NCBI GenBank assembly: GCA_024695725.1
Contig: JAILHQ010000117.1
Coordinates: forward strand, 1-6,449
Direction of reading: 5' to 3'
Source: Cyanobacteria bacterium RUI128
Lineage (GTDB): Bacteria > Cyanobacteriota > Vampirovibrionia > Gastranaerophilales > Gastranaerophilaceae
Length of the DNA stretch: 6,449 nucleotides
Positions 1 through 6,440 of the stretch are shown piece by piece (position 1 is the stretch's first letter; each line of letters opens with the position of its first letter). The notes under the pieces were generated by a model. The model saw nothing but the letters and a program-made list of their open reading frames with translations. It did no database searches and had not been told where the DNA came from. Both the position numbers and the translations under genes were made by a program.

Positions 1-3000
1 AGCAGGGAGATATAGTTATCAACAATACAAAAGGTGATATGACAATATCTGCTCAAATATCGCACGATGCTGTTAATAACAATTCAAACGGTATGATATC
101 AATTACTAACACAAGCACAGGCGGAAAACTTACAATAGAAACAGCAGAAATTGAAACAAAAGGTGCAGGAAAGCAGCTGATTGATGGCGAAAATAATATT
201 TTAGCCGCAATTCTGATTGATAATGAGTCTAATAATTACGGTTTGGCTCTTAACAGTGATATTTCAGCAAGATTAGGCGACATAATAATCAAGAATAAAA
301 CGGATAAACTTACAATCGGCGGAAATATTACCGATAAAAAAGGTGGGATAAGTATTACAAACTCAGGTTTAAATGGTGCTGAAATCAGCGGTACTATTTT
401 GGATAAAGAAGGTAATATTAAGATTTCTTCCATCGGTTTGAATACTACGGAAGCTTCAGAAATTACTGCCCAAAAAGGTGATATAGAAATTGTTCTCCGT
501 CGTGATACAGCTTATTCCGGAGAAATGAATCTTTTAGGCATAATAACAGACTATGACGGTACAATTGTCATCAAAAGTTTTGGTGATGCAGTTGTCGGCG
601 GTCTTATATCCGGTGAAAAAGGTTATATCGGTATAAGTAACATGGGTGGGGAAATGTCAGTATCCGCCGATGTCAATTTAAACTATTTGAATACTGACGG
701 CGACGGTTATATTTCTATCAGAAGTACTTCCGATGCTGAAAAATTAGATATAACAGGGAATATAGTAAATTGGGGTGCAGGACATACGAGTACATTAGGC
801 ACAACAGGAATCAGTATTGTTAATTCTGCTGAAGAATGCGAAGGGATAAATATTTCAGGTGATTTATCCTCAAGAATTGGTGATATTGAGATTAATAATA
901 AATACGGAAAACTCACAACAACTGCTGATGCAACGATTTCTAATACGGAAAACGGCGCAATTAGTATGACAAACTCAGGTGTGGGCGGTGCTGAAATCAA
1001 CGGTATTATTAATGCAAAAGAAGGTGATATTAGTATTACAAATGCAGGTAATGGAAAAACCTTAGTAGGTGCTGCGATAACTAATCAAAACGGAAATACA
1101 TCTTTAACAAGTACAGCATCAAAATTTGATGAAAACGACATTGTGGCAATGGAAATCAGCGGGACGGTTGATAATACCAATGGCGGTGTAACTGTATCAA
1201 ACTCTAACGGATGGCTCAGAGTGGTTGGTGATGTTACAAATAAAGGCGGCGATATAAATATCACTAACAATGGTGAATACACTGAAATAACCAAAGCTAT
1301 TACAAATGCAACCTACTCAACCTCTGAGACTTCAACATCCGGAAGCATACATATCGCCAACAGCAATGGTAATTTAAGAATAATGAACACTGCTGAAATT
1401 TCAAACACATCTAATCAGGCAGATGACGCTATTACTATTGCTAACGCAGGTAATATACTGAATATTGAAGGTACGGTTCAGAGTCTGTATAAAGGTGATG
1501 TCGAAATTACTAACACAGGAAACGGTGCTGCAACCATTGCCGGTCAGGTATACGCAAAAGAAGGCGATATTGATATCTCTAACTCAAGCGTATCGGGTAA
1601 ATTAACTGTTTCCGGAACGATAACTGACGATAAAGGTGGTGTAACTGTTACCAACAGCAGTGCAAATGGCACTGAAATATCAGGTACTGTACTTGATAAA
1701 GAAGGTAATATCTCGATAAATAATACCGCAGGAGTGCTTACTCTGACCGCAACAGGATCAATAACCGACAACAAAGGCGGGGTAAGTATATCAAATACTT
1801 CAACAACTGCCGGTACGGTTATCTCAGGTACTATACTTGATAAAGAAGGCAATATTACTCTGACTAACACAAGTGACAGTCTGAATATATCCGGCAGTAT
1901 AACCGACGAAAAAGGTGCGGTAAATATTACAAACGGTGGTGTAAACGGCACTGAAATATCAGGTACTGTACTTGATAAAGAAGGTAATATCGCGATAAAT
2001 AATACCGCAGGAGCGCTTACTCTGACCGCAACAGGATCAATAACCGACAACAAAGGCGGAATAAGTATATCAAATACTTCAACAACTGACGGTACGGTTA
2101 TTGCAGGTACTATACTTGATAAAGAAGGTAATATTACTCTGACTAACACAAGTGACAGTCTGAATATATCAGGTAGTATAACCGACAAAAAAGGTGCGGT
2201 AAATATTACAAACGGTGGTGCTAACGGCACTGAAATATCAGGTACTGTACTTGATGAAGAAGGTAATATAGATATTGCAAACACAAATACAGGTGATAAT
2301 TCAGGTATCAAGATTACCACAACAGGGCTTGTATCAGATGCGAACGGTGTTGCAAATATAACAAATAAAGGCGGAAAAGGTATAACTATTGAAGGTTATA
2401 TCAGAGGCGATAAAGCCAATGTAAATATCAATAACGAAAACTCTAATATTACTATTGGCGAATATACATCTGATAATGACAAATATATTGATGTTACAGA
2501 CGGTAATGTAGTTATTACCCAAACAAATGGTAATATTGTTAATGGTATTGTTGATCAGTCAAATTCTATTCATACAAATCACGATTTGGCTAATCCGAAC
2601 CATGCATATAAAACGCTTATTTCAACAACAAATGACCTGACGATGAACCTGACTGACGGTGACATTGGTGTTTATAAAAATAACACAATTGCTCCGGGGG
2701 TTAGTATTGATGCAAAAACAAGAGATTTTACAGATTCGATAAATGTTAATGTCGGCGGAAATGTTGTTGCAAAAGCGCTCAACAATGCAAAGGATGATGC
2801 AAGACTTATTAATTTAAGAGCAAAAGAATCCGGTTTGAATATTAAAAATGTTACATCAGACGGAAATATATTGATTACTGCAGCTGATTGGCAACAAGCG
2901 GATGTAAGACCTACTCCTGATTCTGAAACGGATGATACGGGATATTTTGTGGGTTATAATATATTGAGTACTTCTGATAATGGTGAATATACATTGCAGG

Positions 3001-4631
3001 GGCAAAGTATTTCTGTTATCTCAAGTGATAATATTGGTACTGACTTAAAGAAAGTATCATATGTGCAGGATACCGTAAAAGCACCTGAAGCAACCGTTAG
3101 TTTTGAATCGGAAAACGATTTAAATATAACGGGTGCTGCTACGGCTGTCGGTGCAGAAACGAGAATATATCAGCTCATAACAAAACGTGGTTCTATTGAT
3201 TTTGATATCAACTCTGATGCAGACATAAAAGAAATAACAGCAGGAAAAGGTATAAAGATAACTCAGAAAGCACAAAATTTAACAATCAGAGAATTGGGTA
3301 TGCCTGATAATCCTCCTGGAAATGAAGATCACTTTGATGATATACTCAATCCGCACGATGATTTGTTGTTTGCTCCTCGTGATCCGGAAGAACCGGGACA
3401 AATTGTTGTTCCGAATTATGTTGTATTGAGAGTTCTCGATGCAATGGATACTGAAGATAGAGCAGACTCAAATCTGACAGTATATTCTCTTACCGTTAAA
3501 GGTAATAATGGTGCAAATGCTGAGTATTATCCTGACGGTTCACGTCTTGCAGACGTTACAATAATGGCAGATAATGTTTATGCTAATTCATACAGAGCAC
3601 CAAATTCAAAAGTTCATACAAAAGATAATCCAAATGGAGTTCAGTTAAGCGGAAGAACATATACAAATGCGTATATTGATCCTACGGATACTGAAATTCG
3701 TGAGGCGAAAGGTATAAATTCCTACGGTGACGGAACAGCTATATCAATAGATATTATAGGTGTTGATAAAGACTTTGTTGACAGTGTTGTAGATAATCCT
3801 CAAAGAAACGGTTATATTGTACAAAGATCAAAAACAAAAATTCCGACTCCGTTCAGAAACAAAAATGACAGAACCAAGTTCTATGATTACGACTTTAAAG
3901 CAGATAATGTTTATGTGTCAGTAAATGATTATGCAACTGAAAACAGAGGGGTGTCTGTCGATACTGTATATGCTGACAATGCCTATATAAACACACGTGA
4001 TACAAATTTAGTTGTTGAAGACGGTGTCATAAATAATTATGCAGAATTCAGAAATGCATCTAAGTTAGCAGTAGTTGATAATGACTACAGACGTACTGTT
4101 AATTCTGATATGCAACTGTTTACTAAAAAGACCGGTTCGTTCTCTATGGATTTATCAAACTCAACGATTATGAAAACAACCGCACCTGTTGTAGATTTCA
4201 ACCCATACCATCTGGTAAACGGTTACAGCAGTGAAAACAGTTTTGTAAATCTTACCTTCAAAGAAACCTCTTTGAGACAAAAAGAAAAGAATATGTATCA
4301 GGAATTAAATAAAAAGACTGATTATTATAACAAGTCTGTTTCGTTGGTATTCAACACATTAGGTTTCGGTATTTTACCGGATACTGAAATTTACGAAATT
4401 TCAAGAACGGGTGCAGTTGTCGATGCAAATGATTTGAAAGTCGGTCAAGGGGTAAATGTAAAACTTAAATTCAACGATGTTGATATTGATGTTGAAGCAA
4501 AGGTTAAAGAAATTCACGGTAACAAAGCAACAGTTGAATTCCTGAATATTTCTGACGAAGTGTCAAATCAAATTATGTACGAATACATGAAAAAATTTAA
4601 TTCAATGAAGAACAGCATATCGTCGTTATAA
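1..4631 (+). CDS. Giant beta-helix filamentous adhesin, LktA-family-like, 5' end outside the window
   Basis: Likely a surface or secreted adhesin of the filamentous haemagglutinin/LktA type. The frame is already open at the left edge: the codons from position 3 read QGDIVINNTKGDM, in the same repeat style as what follows, so the ATG at 39 is internal. Of the 1542 residues visible (numbered from position 3), about 1-840 are Asn/Thr/Ser/Gly/Ile-rich rungs of some 22-26 residues (such as ISGTILDKEGNI and SITNSG) typical of a right-handed parallel beta-helix. Residues 840-1100 are a less regular stalk, 1100-1140 an acidic, Pro-rich linker (NPPGNEDHFDDILNPHDD), and 1140-1435 a non-repetitive beta-rich part. 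About 1440-1536 is a PilZ-like domain. I see no autotransporter barrel, YadA anchor, LPXTG or C-terminal aromatic residue, so export by a two-partner (TpsB-like) route is possible but unproven, because the N-terminus is missing. The coding call is near certain; the family name is moderate, from recalled resemblance. Confidence 0.85.
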   Translation, partial: QGDIVINNTKGDMTISAQISHDAVNNNSNGMISITNTSTGGKLTIETAEIETKGAGKQLIDGENNILAAILIDNESNNYGLALNSDISARLGDIIIKNKTDKLTIGGNITDKKGGISITNSGLNGAEISGTILDKEGNIKISSIGLNTTEASEITAQKGDIEIVLRRDTAYSGEMNLLGIITDYDGTIVIKSFGDAVVGGLISGEKGYIGISNMGGEMSVSADVNLNYLNTDGDGYISIRSTSDAEKLDITGNIVNWGAGHTSTLGTTGISIVNSAEECEGINISGDLSSRIGDIEINNKYGKLTTTADATISNTENGAISMTNSGVGGAEINGIINAKEGDISITNAGNGKTLVGAAITNQNGNTSLTSTASKFDENDIVAMEISGTVDNTNGGVTVSNSNGWLRVVGDVTNKGGDINITNNGEYTEITKAITNATYSTSETSTSGSIHIANSNGNLRIMNTAEISNTSNQADDAITIANAGNILNIEGTVQSLYKGDVEITNTGNGAATIAGQVYAKEGDIDISNSSVSGKLTVSGTITDDKGGVTVTNSSANGTEISGTVLDKEGNISINNTAGVLTLTATGSITDNKGGVSISNTSTTAGTVISGTILDKEGNITLTNTSDSLNISGSITDEKGAVNITNGGVNGTEISGTVLDKEGNIAINNTAGALTLTATGSITDNKGGISISNTSTTDGTVIAGTILDKEGNITLTNTSDSLNISGSITDKKGAVNITNGGANGTEISGTVLDEEGNIDIANTNTGDNSGIKITTTGLVSDANGVANITNKGGKGITIEGYIRGDKANVNINNENSNITIGEYTSDNDKYIDVTDGNVVITQTNGNIVNGIVDQSNSIHTNHDLANPNHAYKTLISTTNDLTMNLTDGDIGVYKNNTIAPGVSIDAKTRDFTDSINVNVGGNVVAKALNNAKDDARLINLRAKESGLNIKNVTSDGNILITAADWQQADVRPTPDSETDDTGYFVGYNILSTSDNGEYTLQGQSISVISSDNIGTDLKKVSYVQDTVKAPEATVSFESENDLNITGAATAVGAETRIYQLITKRGSIDFDINSDADIKEITAGKGIKITQKAQNLTIRELGMPDNPPGNEDHFDDILNPHDDLLFAPRDPEEPGQIVVPNYVVLRVLDAMDTEDRADSNLTVYSLTVKGNNGANAEYYPDGSRLADVTIMADNVYANSYRAPNSKVHTKDNPNGVQLSGRTYTNAYIDPTDTEIREAKGINSYGDGTAISIDIIGVDKDFVDSVVDNPQRNGYIVQRSKTKIPTPFRNKNDRTKFYDYDFKADNVYVSVNDYATENRGVSVDTVYADNAYINTRDTNLVVEDGVINNYAEFRNASKLAVVDNDYRRTVNSDMQLFTKKTGSFSMDLSNSTIMKTTAPVVDFNPYHLVNGYSSENSFVNLTFKETSLRQKEKNMYQELNKKTDYYNKSVSLVFNTLGFGILPDTEIYEISRTGAVVDANDLKVGQGVNVKLKFNDVDIDVEAKVKEIHGNKATVEFLNISDEVSNQIMYEYMKKFNSMKNSISSL
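1668..2270 (+). repeat. 279-bp (93-codon) in-frame tandem repeat within the adhesin gene
   Basis: Two full units (1668-1946 and 1947-2225) and the first 45 bases of a third (2226-2270) follow each other with an exact period of 279 bases, keeping the reading frame. By eye, units 1 and 2 differ at about 13 of 279 bases, giving 7 amino-acid changes. Each unit begins GTEISGTVLDKEGNI and holds four beta-helix rungs, two ending in LDKEGN and two in TD(N/E/K)KG. At protein level the homology starts earlier, near 1590 (LTVSGTITDDKGG), and a diverged copy sits at about 309-429. This is an internal gene duplication that lengthens the helix. Confidence 0.93.
4320..4610 (+). other. PilZ-like domain at the C-terminus of the adhesin
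   Basis: The last 95 or so residues follow the order of a PilZ beta-barrel: EISRTGAVV at 4395 (family consensus [D/N]xSxxG followed by small hydrophobics), a short loop, LKVGQGVNVKLKF, DIDVEAKVKEI, then NKATVEFLNISDEVSNQIMY and a terminal helix (EYMKKFNSM). The first position of the DxSxxG motif is Glu here. The upstream RxxxR c-di-GMP motif is degenerate at best: only RQKEK at 4275-4289 is in about the right place. It may therefore be a PilZ fold that does not bind nucleotide. The call comes from pattern matching by eye and no profile search was possible. Confidence 0.55.
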
Positions 4632-4784
4632 ACTGAGCATCGCGGAAACAAACACTATAAAAAATTCAATGATGTTGCACTTTTACAGAGAATACTTAAT
4701 CATTCATCATCGTCTATTACATTAAGATACATAGGAATTTCACAAGAAGAAATAGATTACTCATATGAAAACTTTGAATTATAA
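4632..4784 (+). pseudogene. Tyrosine recombinase/integrase C-terminal relic
   Basis: Directly after the adhesin stop, and in the same frame, 50 codons run to a TAA at 4782-4784. They include HYKKFNDVALLQRILNHSS and ITLRYIGISQEEIDYSY, the C-terminal catalytic segment of phage-type tyrosine recombinases. The LxHxS motif provides the His/Trp-box His and the Tyr of TLRYIGI is the expected nucleophile. The preceding H-x-x-R box (typically HSLRKTFGY) is scrambled to EHRGNKHYK. The bases AGCATCGCGGAAAC can be read as Ser-Ile-(G)-Arg-Lys with one inserted base, so a frameshift plus a small deletion is likely. There is no start codon, no N-terminal DNA-binding domain and no first catalytic Arg. It cannot be an active enzyme and marks a past mobile element. 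Confidence 0.8.
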
Positions 4785-4808
4785 GAGTTCTAAATTTTCT
4801 ATTAAAAT

Positions 4809-4815
4809 AAAGAGG
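4809..4815 (+). promoter_or_regulatory. Ribosome binding site of the 78-residue protein
   Basis: AAAGAGG lies eight bases before the ATG at 4824, a good Shine-Dalgarno match and spacing. It supports both the reality of the small gene and the choice of start. Confidence 0.7.
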
Positions 4816-4823
4816 ACTAATAA

Positions 4824-5060
4824 ATGGATATAAAGAGAATAAATGAAGAATTAGAAAGAATATTAGAAGAAGATGAAGAAATAATAGGGGGATTAAGATT
4901 AGTTCCACATGGAAATAATGCAGTGAAATATTATAGCAAGGCAAAAGAATATTTTAAGAACAATATGGACATGGTTAAAAAAGGTTATGTAAACCTTCCT
5001 ATTGCCGACCTAAATATTACAGATAGCAATACAAAAACTTTGGGATATGAGTTTATATAA
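4824..5060 (+). CDS. Small hypothetical protein, 78 residues
   Basis: I do not recognise this protein. It opens with a strongly charged, acidic amphipathic stretch (residues 1-20, INEELERILEEDEEI), probably a helix able to form a coiled coil. A mixed segment with several Tyr and Lys follows (KYYSKAKEYFKNNMDMVKKG), then a polar C-terminus. It has no signal peptide, membrane segment, cysteine pair or obvious catalytic motif, so it is probably cytosolic. The start is supported by AAAGAGG eight bases upstream. It lies 39 bases after the recombinase relic, with no clear terminator on either side. It may be a leftover cargo gene of that element, or a truncated copy of a longer protein. The minus-strand frame across it has no ribosome binding site and was not called. 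Confidence 0.6.
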   Translation: MDIKRINEELERILEEDEEIIGGLRLVPHGNNAVKYYSKAKEYFKNNMDMVKKGYVNLPIADLNITDSNTKTLGYEFI

Positions 5061-5193
5061 AACTTAAAAGTCTGAAACGGTTATCCTATAACTCGTTCAG
5101 CCTTATCTTGTGGTAACTGCTATATAATTGCCAAAATTTATAATAGCGAAAATCAAATATTTGGTATATTATTCTACTGTACGTTAATTTTTC

Positions 5194-5200
5194 AGAGGGA
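5194..5200 (+). promoter_or_regulatory. Ribosome binding site of the cupin gene
   Basis: AGAGGGA lies six bases before the ATG at 5207, fixing the start directly ahead of the signal peptide. The leader between 5061 and 5193 contains several TATAAT-like hexamers (5123-5128 and 5139-5144; the first follows a TG at 5118-5119), but none has a convincing -35 box, so no promoter is called. Confidence 0.65.
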
Positions 5201-5206
5201 ATAAAT

Positions 5207-5620
5207 ATGCAGAAAATAATAAAGCTGACAATTATCCTGTTTATAACAGTGTTGTGTGTAACAAGCGTGTCATATTGCGCAGAAAAAGAAGTCTTGCTAA
5301 AAACAACCTCAACGTGGGATAATGCCGAATATAAAAACCTGAAAATAAATAAGCCGGAAGTGACTGTATTAAAGATTGTTATTGGTGTCGGCGAAGAATT
5401 ACCTATGCATAAACACGATTTGGTCAATGTTGCCTACGTAAAGAAAGGCACATTAACAGTTATTACCGACAAAAATGAAGAAATAACCCTGCACGAAGGC
5501 GAAAGTCTGCCTGAATTGGTCGGGAAATATCATTATGGCAAAAACACAGGAAAAGAACCCGTAGAACTCATTGTTTTTTATCTTGGGGAAAAAGGCACAC
5601 CTCTATCTGTGAATAAATAA
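5207..5620 (+). CDS. Secreted or periplasmic cupin-domain protein, 137 residues
   Basis: Residues 1-25 form a Sec signal peptide: a Lys-containing start (MQKIIK), a hydrophobic core from about I9 to V21, and probable cleavage near SYCA-EKE. C24 lacks a proper lipobox, so a lipoprotein is less likely. The rest is a single-domain cupin. Motif 1 reads G62-x5-H68-x-H70-x3-N74-x6-G81, with Asn where the family usually has the metal-binding Glu. Motif 2 reads G98-x3-P102-x3-G106-x2-H109-x3-N113. Three His (68, 70, 109) are thus available to bind a metal. Length and layout fit small stand-alone cupins, whose substrates are diverse. The enzymatic role is unknown and a non-catalytic binding role is equally possible. 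It has its own ribosome binding site and a 146-base upstream gap, so it is probably transcribed separately. No terminator follows before the relic at 5630. Confidence 0.85.
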   Translation: MQKIIKLTIILFITVLCVTSVSYCAEKEVLLKTTSTWDNAEYKNLKINKPEVTVLKIVIGVGEELPMHKHDLVNVAYVKKGTLTVITDKNEEITLHEGESLPELVGKYHYGKNTGKEPVELIVFYLGEKGTPLSVNK

Positions 5621-5629
5621 ATTTTCAAA

Positions 5630-5746
5630 TTATTCCTGTACGGTAAACTTCAAAACATTTCTTCCTGTTAATTTTTTGGAATAGGCTTCAGCATATTTTA
5701 TAAAATCTTCTGCATAATCAAATTTTGGAATTTCGGCAGTAAACAT
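5630..5746 (-). pseudogene. Truncated gene relic on the minus strand, C-terminal part
   Basis: Reading the minus strand from the CAT at 5744-5746 gives 38 codons (starting MFTAEIPKFDYAEDFIKYAE, later SKKLTGRNVLKFTVQE) to a stop at 5630-5632. The mix of Lys, Tyr, Phe and acidic residues looks like genuine protein, more like a C-terminal tail than a complete small protein. No usable ribosome binding site precedes the Met, and the frame meets a stop four codons upstream (5756-5758). It ends nine bases from the cupin stop, convergently. I infer the tail of a gene whose 5' part was lost at about 5747. The product is not recognised. Confidence 0.45.
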
Positions 5747-6039
5747 ATCCTGGACTTACTATTTTTGAAAAAGATGCCGGAACAATATCTTCTAAACAAA
5801 TAAAAATATTTCAAACATTAAGACCTGATATTGCTTTAGCACATTCAACAAACCTTCCAAATGCAATTTTTGATTCCAATGAAATTTTGGTTTTAATATT
5901 GGGAGATGAAACGACACATTTTTACGATGACCAAAAAATAAATATTCCCCAAAATAAGAGATTGGTTCGTGTTGGTTCATATGAATATCAAACAAATAAT
6001 GGTAATTATAAAACCGTGCCAGCTGTAATTATTAAATAG
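5743..6039 (+). pseudogene. 5'-truncated gene relic on the plus strand
   Basis: A 98-codon open frame runs from just after a stop at 5740-5742 to TAG at 6037-6039. It starts TYPGLTIFEKDAGTISSKQI, includes PDIALAHSTNLPNAIFDSNE and ILVLILGDETTHFYDD, and ends YKTVPAVIIK. There is no ATG or GTG near the beginning, no ribosome binding site and no signal peptide, yet the composition is protein-like throughout. This makes a gene with its 5' end removed more likely than chance. A short hydrophobic strand (EILVLILG) sits in the middle, but there is no membrane segment. The family is not recognised. Its upstream edge coincides with that of the opposite-strand relic at 5630-5746, suggesting one shared breakpoint. 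The minus-strand frame over this stretch is its shadow. Confidence 0.55.
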
Positions 6040-6063
6040 TCAGGTTATTTTTATATCAACAAA

Positions 6064-6165
6064 AACTTCTCGAACTCGTGGAAACTCTTTTGTGGTCAAT
6101 GTTTTGAGGGTTTGAGTAAAATTTTGGGTATTCGTTCATTTTCAACTTCTCGAACTTCCGGAAAC
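6064..6165. repeat. Pair of 22-base near-identical direct repeats, 80 bases apart
   Basis: AACTTCTCGAACT followed four bases later by GGAAAC occurs at 6064-6085 and again at 6144-6165. The two copies differ only in the bases between the blocks (CGTG versus TCCG). The second copy contains the palindrome TTCCGGAA. They lie in a gene-free stretch between the relic ending at 6039 and the terminator at 6182. Their function is unknown; they could be protein-binding sites or recombination-site remnants. Confidence 0.6.
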
Positions 6166-6181
6166 CCGCACTATATATAAT

Positions 6182-6213
6182 AAAAAACAGGATAACTTCT
6201 TATCCTGTTTTTT
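6182..6213. terminator. Symmetrical intrinsic terminator, 14-bp stem
   Basis: A perfect inverted repeat: A6-CAGGATAA at 6182-6195, loop CTTC at 6196-6199, and TTATCCTG-T6 at 6200-6213. The U-tract forms on either strand, so it can work in both directions. On the minus strand it sits directly after the tRNA-like end at 6215-6233, in the position of its terminator. Confidence 0.85.
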
Positions 6214-6399
6214 ATGGTGGGCCGCAGTGGACTGTCTTGGATTTGCTCCACGCTCACAGAATTTTGTTTTCGGTACTACGTACCTGTCAACAAAATCTGT
6301 TCGCTATCCGGACTAACTCCGTGCCGTCCGTCCGCAAATCCGCTCGAACCGGACCAAGCTCCGCTTGGTTGGTTCTCGTCCTCTGTCCGCATTTTTAAC
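6214..6399. other. GC-rich, hairpin-rich cassette between two terminators
   Basis: About 55 percent G+C by count over 6214-6390, clearly above its surroundings. It holds two strong hairpins. One is ACAGAATTTTGTT at 6256-6268 pairing with AACAAAATCTGT at 6289-6300 (one bulged base), with an inner GGTAC/GTACC stem. The other is GAACC, ACCAAGC (6346-6359) pairing with GCTTGGT, GGTTC (6363-6375). The plus strand is open from ATG at 6214 to the window end (78 codons), and the minus strand from 6392 to 6276 (38 codons, then a single TAG and open again). Neither has a ribosome binding site, and the plus frame translates straight through the right-hand terminator. Structured RNA or an interspersed repeat is more likely than a protein. 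Not recognised with certainty. Confidence 0.5.
6215..6233 (-). other. tRNA-3'-end-like sequence
   Basis: On the minus strand these bases read AGTCCACTGCGGCCCACCA, which has the form of the end of a T-loop and T-stem, a 7-base acceptor strand, a discriminator A and an encoded CCA. It resembles the ends of tRNA-Ile-type genes. The rest of a tRNA is absent: upstream (from 6234 rightwards) there is no TTCGA loop, no matching T-stem and no acceptor 5' strand. It may be an integration-site copy of a tRNA end, or a chance resemblance in a structured element. Confidence 0.35.
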
Positions 6400-6435
6400 A
6401 AAAAAAAGAATACCCCAAATGGTATTCTTTTTTTT
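6400..6435. terminator. Symmetrical intrinsic terminator, 15-bp stem
   Basis: A perfect inverted repeat: A8-GAATACC at 6400-6414, loop CCAAAT at 6415-6420, and GGTATTC-T8 at 6421-6435. It has U-tracts in both directions, so it could end transcripts from either side. On the minus strand it follows the ...GCCCACCA at the window edge by a few bases. Confidence 0.85.
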
Positions 6436-6440
6436 GTAAT

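Noticed and set aside
39..41. ATG at 39 as the real start of the adhesin, with AAAGGTG upstream
   Set aside because: The frame is open to the window edge and the upstream residues continue the repeat pattern, so this is an internal Met.
1544..2320. Long open frame of 258 codons on the minus strand inside the adhesin
   Set aside because: It is the antisense shadow of the tandem repeats. It has no ribosome binding site and its Pro/Ser/Ile-rich product is the complement of Gly/Asn/Thr codons. The shorter minus-strand frames at 236-433, 707-1000, 1085-1294 and 2334-2522 fail for the same reason.
4717..4944. Minus-strand frame of 75 codons, Leu/Ile-rich and membrane-like
   Set aside because: It overlaps the recombinase relic and the start of the better-supported 78-residue gene. 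Its hydrophobicity is the complement of Glu/Lys/Asn-rich codons.
5086..5427. Minus-strand frame of 113 codons opposite the cupin gene
   Set aside because: It overlaps a clear cupin with signal peptide, ribosome binding site and motifs on the plus strand, and has no supporting signals of its own.
5792..5995. Minus-strand frame of 67 codons with an ATG
   Set aside because: It is the shadow of the plus-strand relic at 5743-6039, whose translation looks more protein-like, and it has no ribosome binding site.
6064..6165. CRISPR array
   Set aside because: There are only two imperfect 22-base copies with one 58-base gap, and no third repeat or cas gene nearby.
6175..6181. Promoter -10 box (TATATAAT)
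   Set aside because: No -35 match at proper spacing, and a transcript would start inside the terminator hairpin.
6223..6440. Transposon with 9-bp target duplication (ATGGTGGGC on both sides)
   Set aside because: The putative element ends (CGCAGTGG and TTGTAAT) are not inverted repeats and no transposase remnant is present. A repeated tRNA-like end or serial cassette explains the nine bases better.
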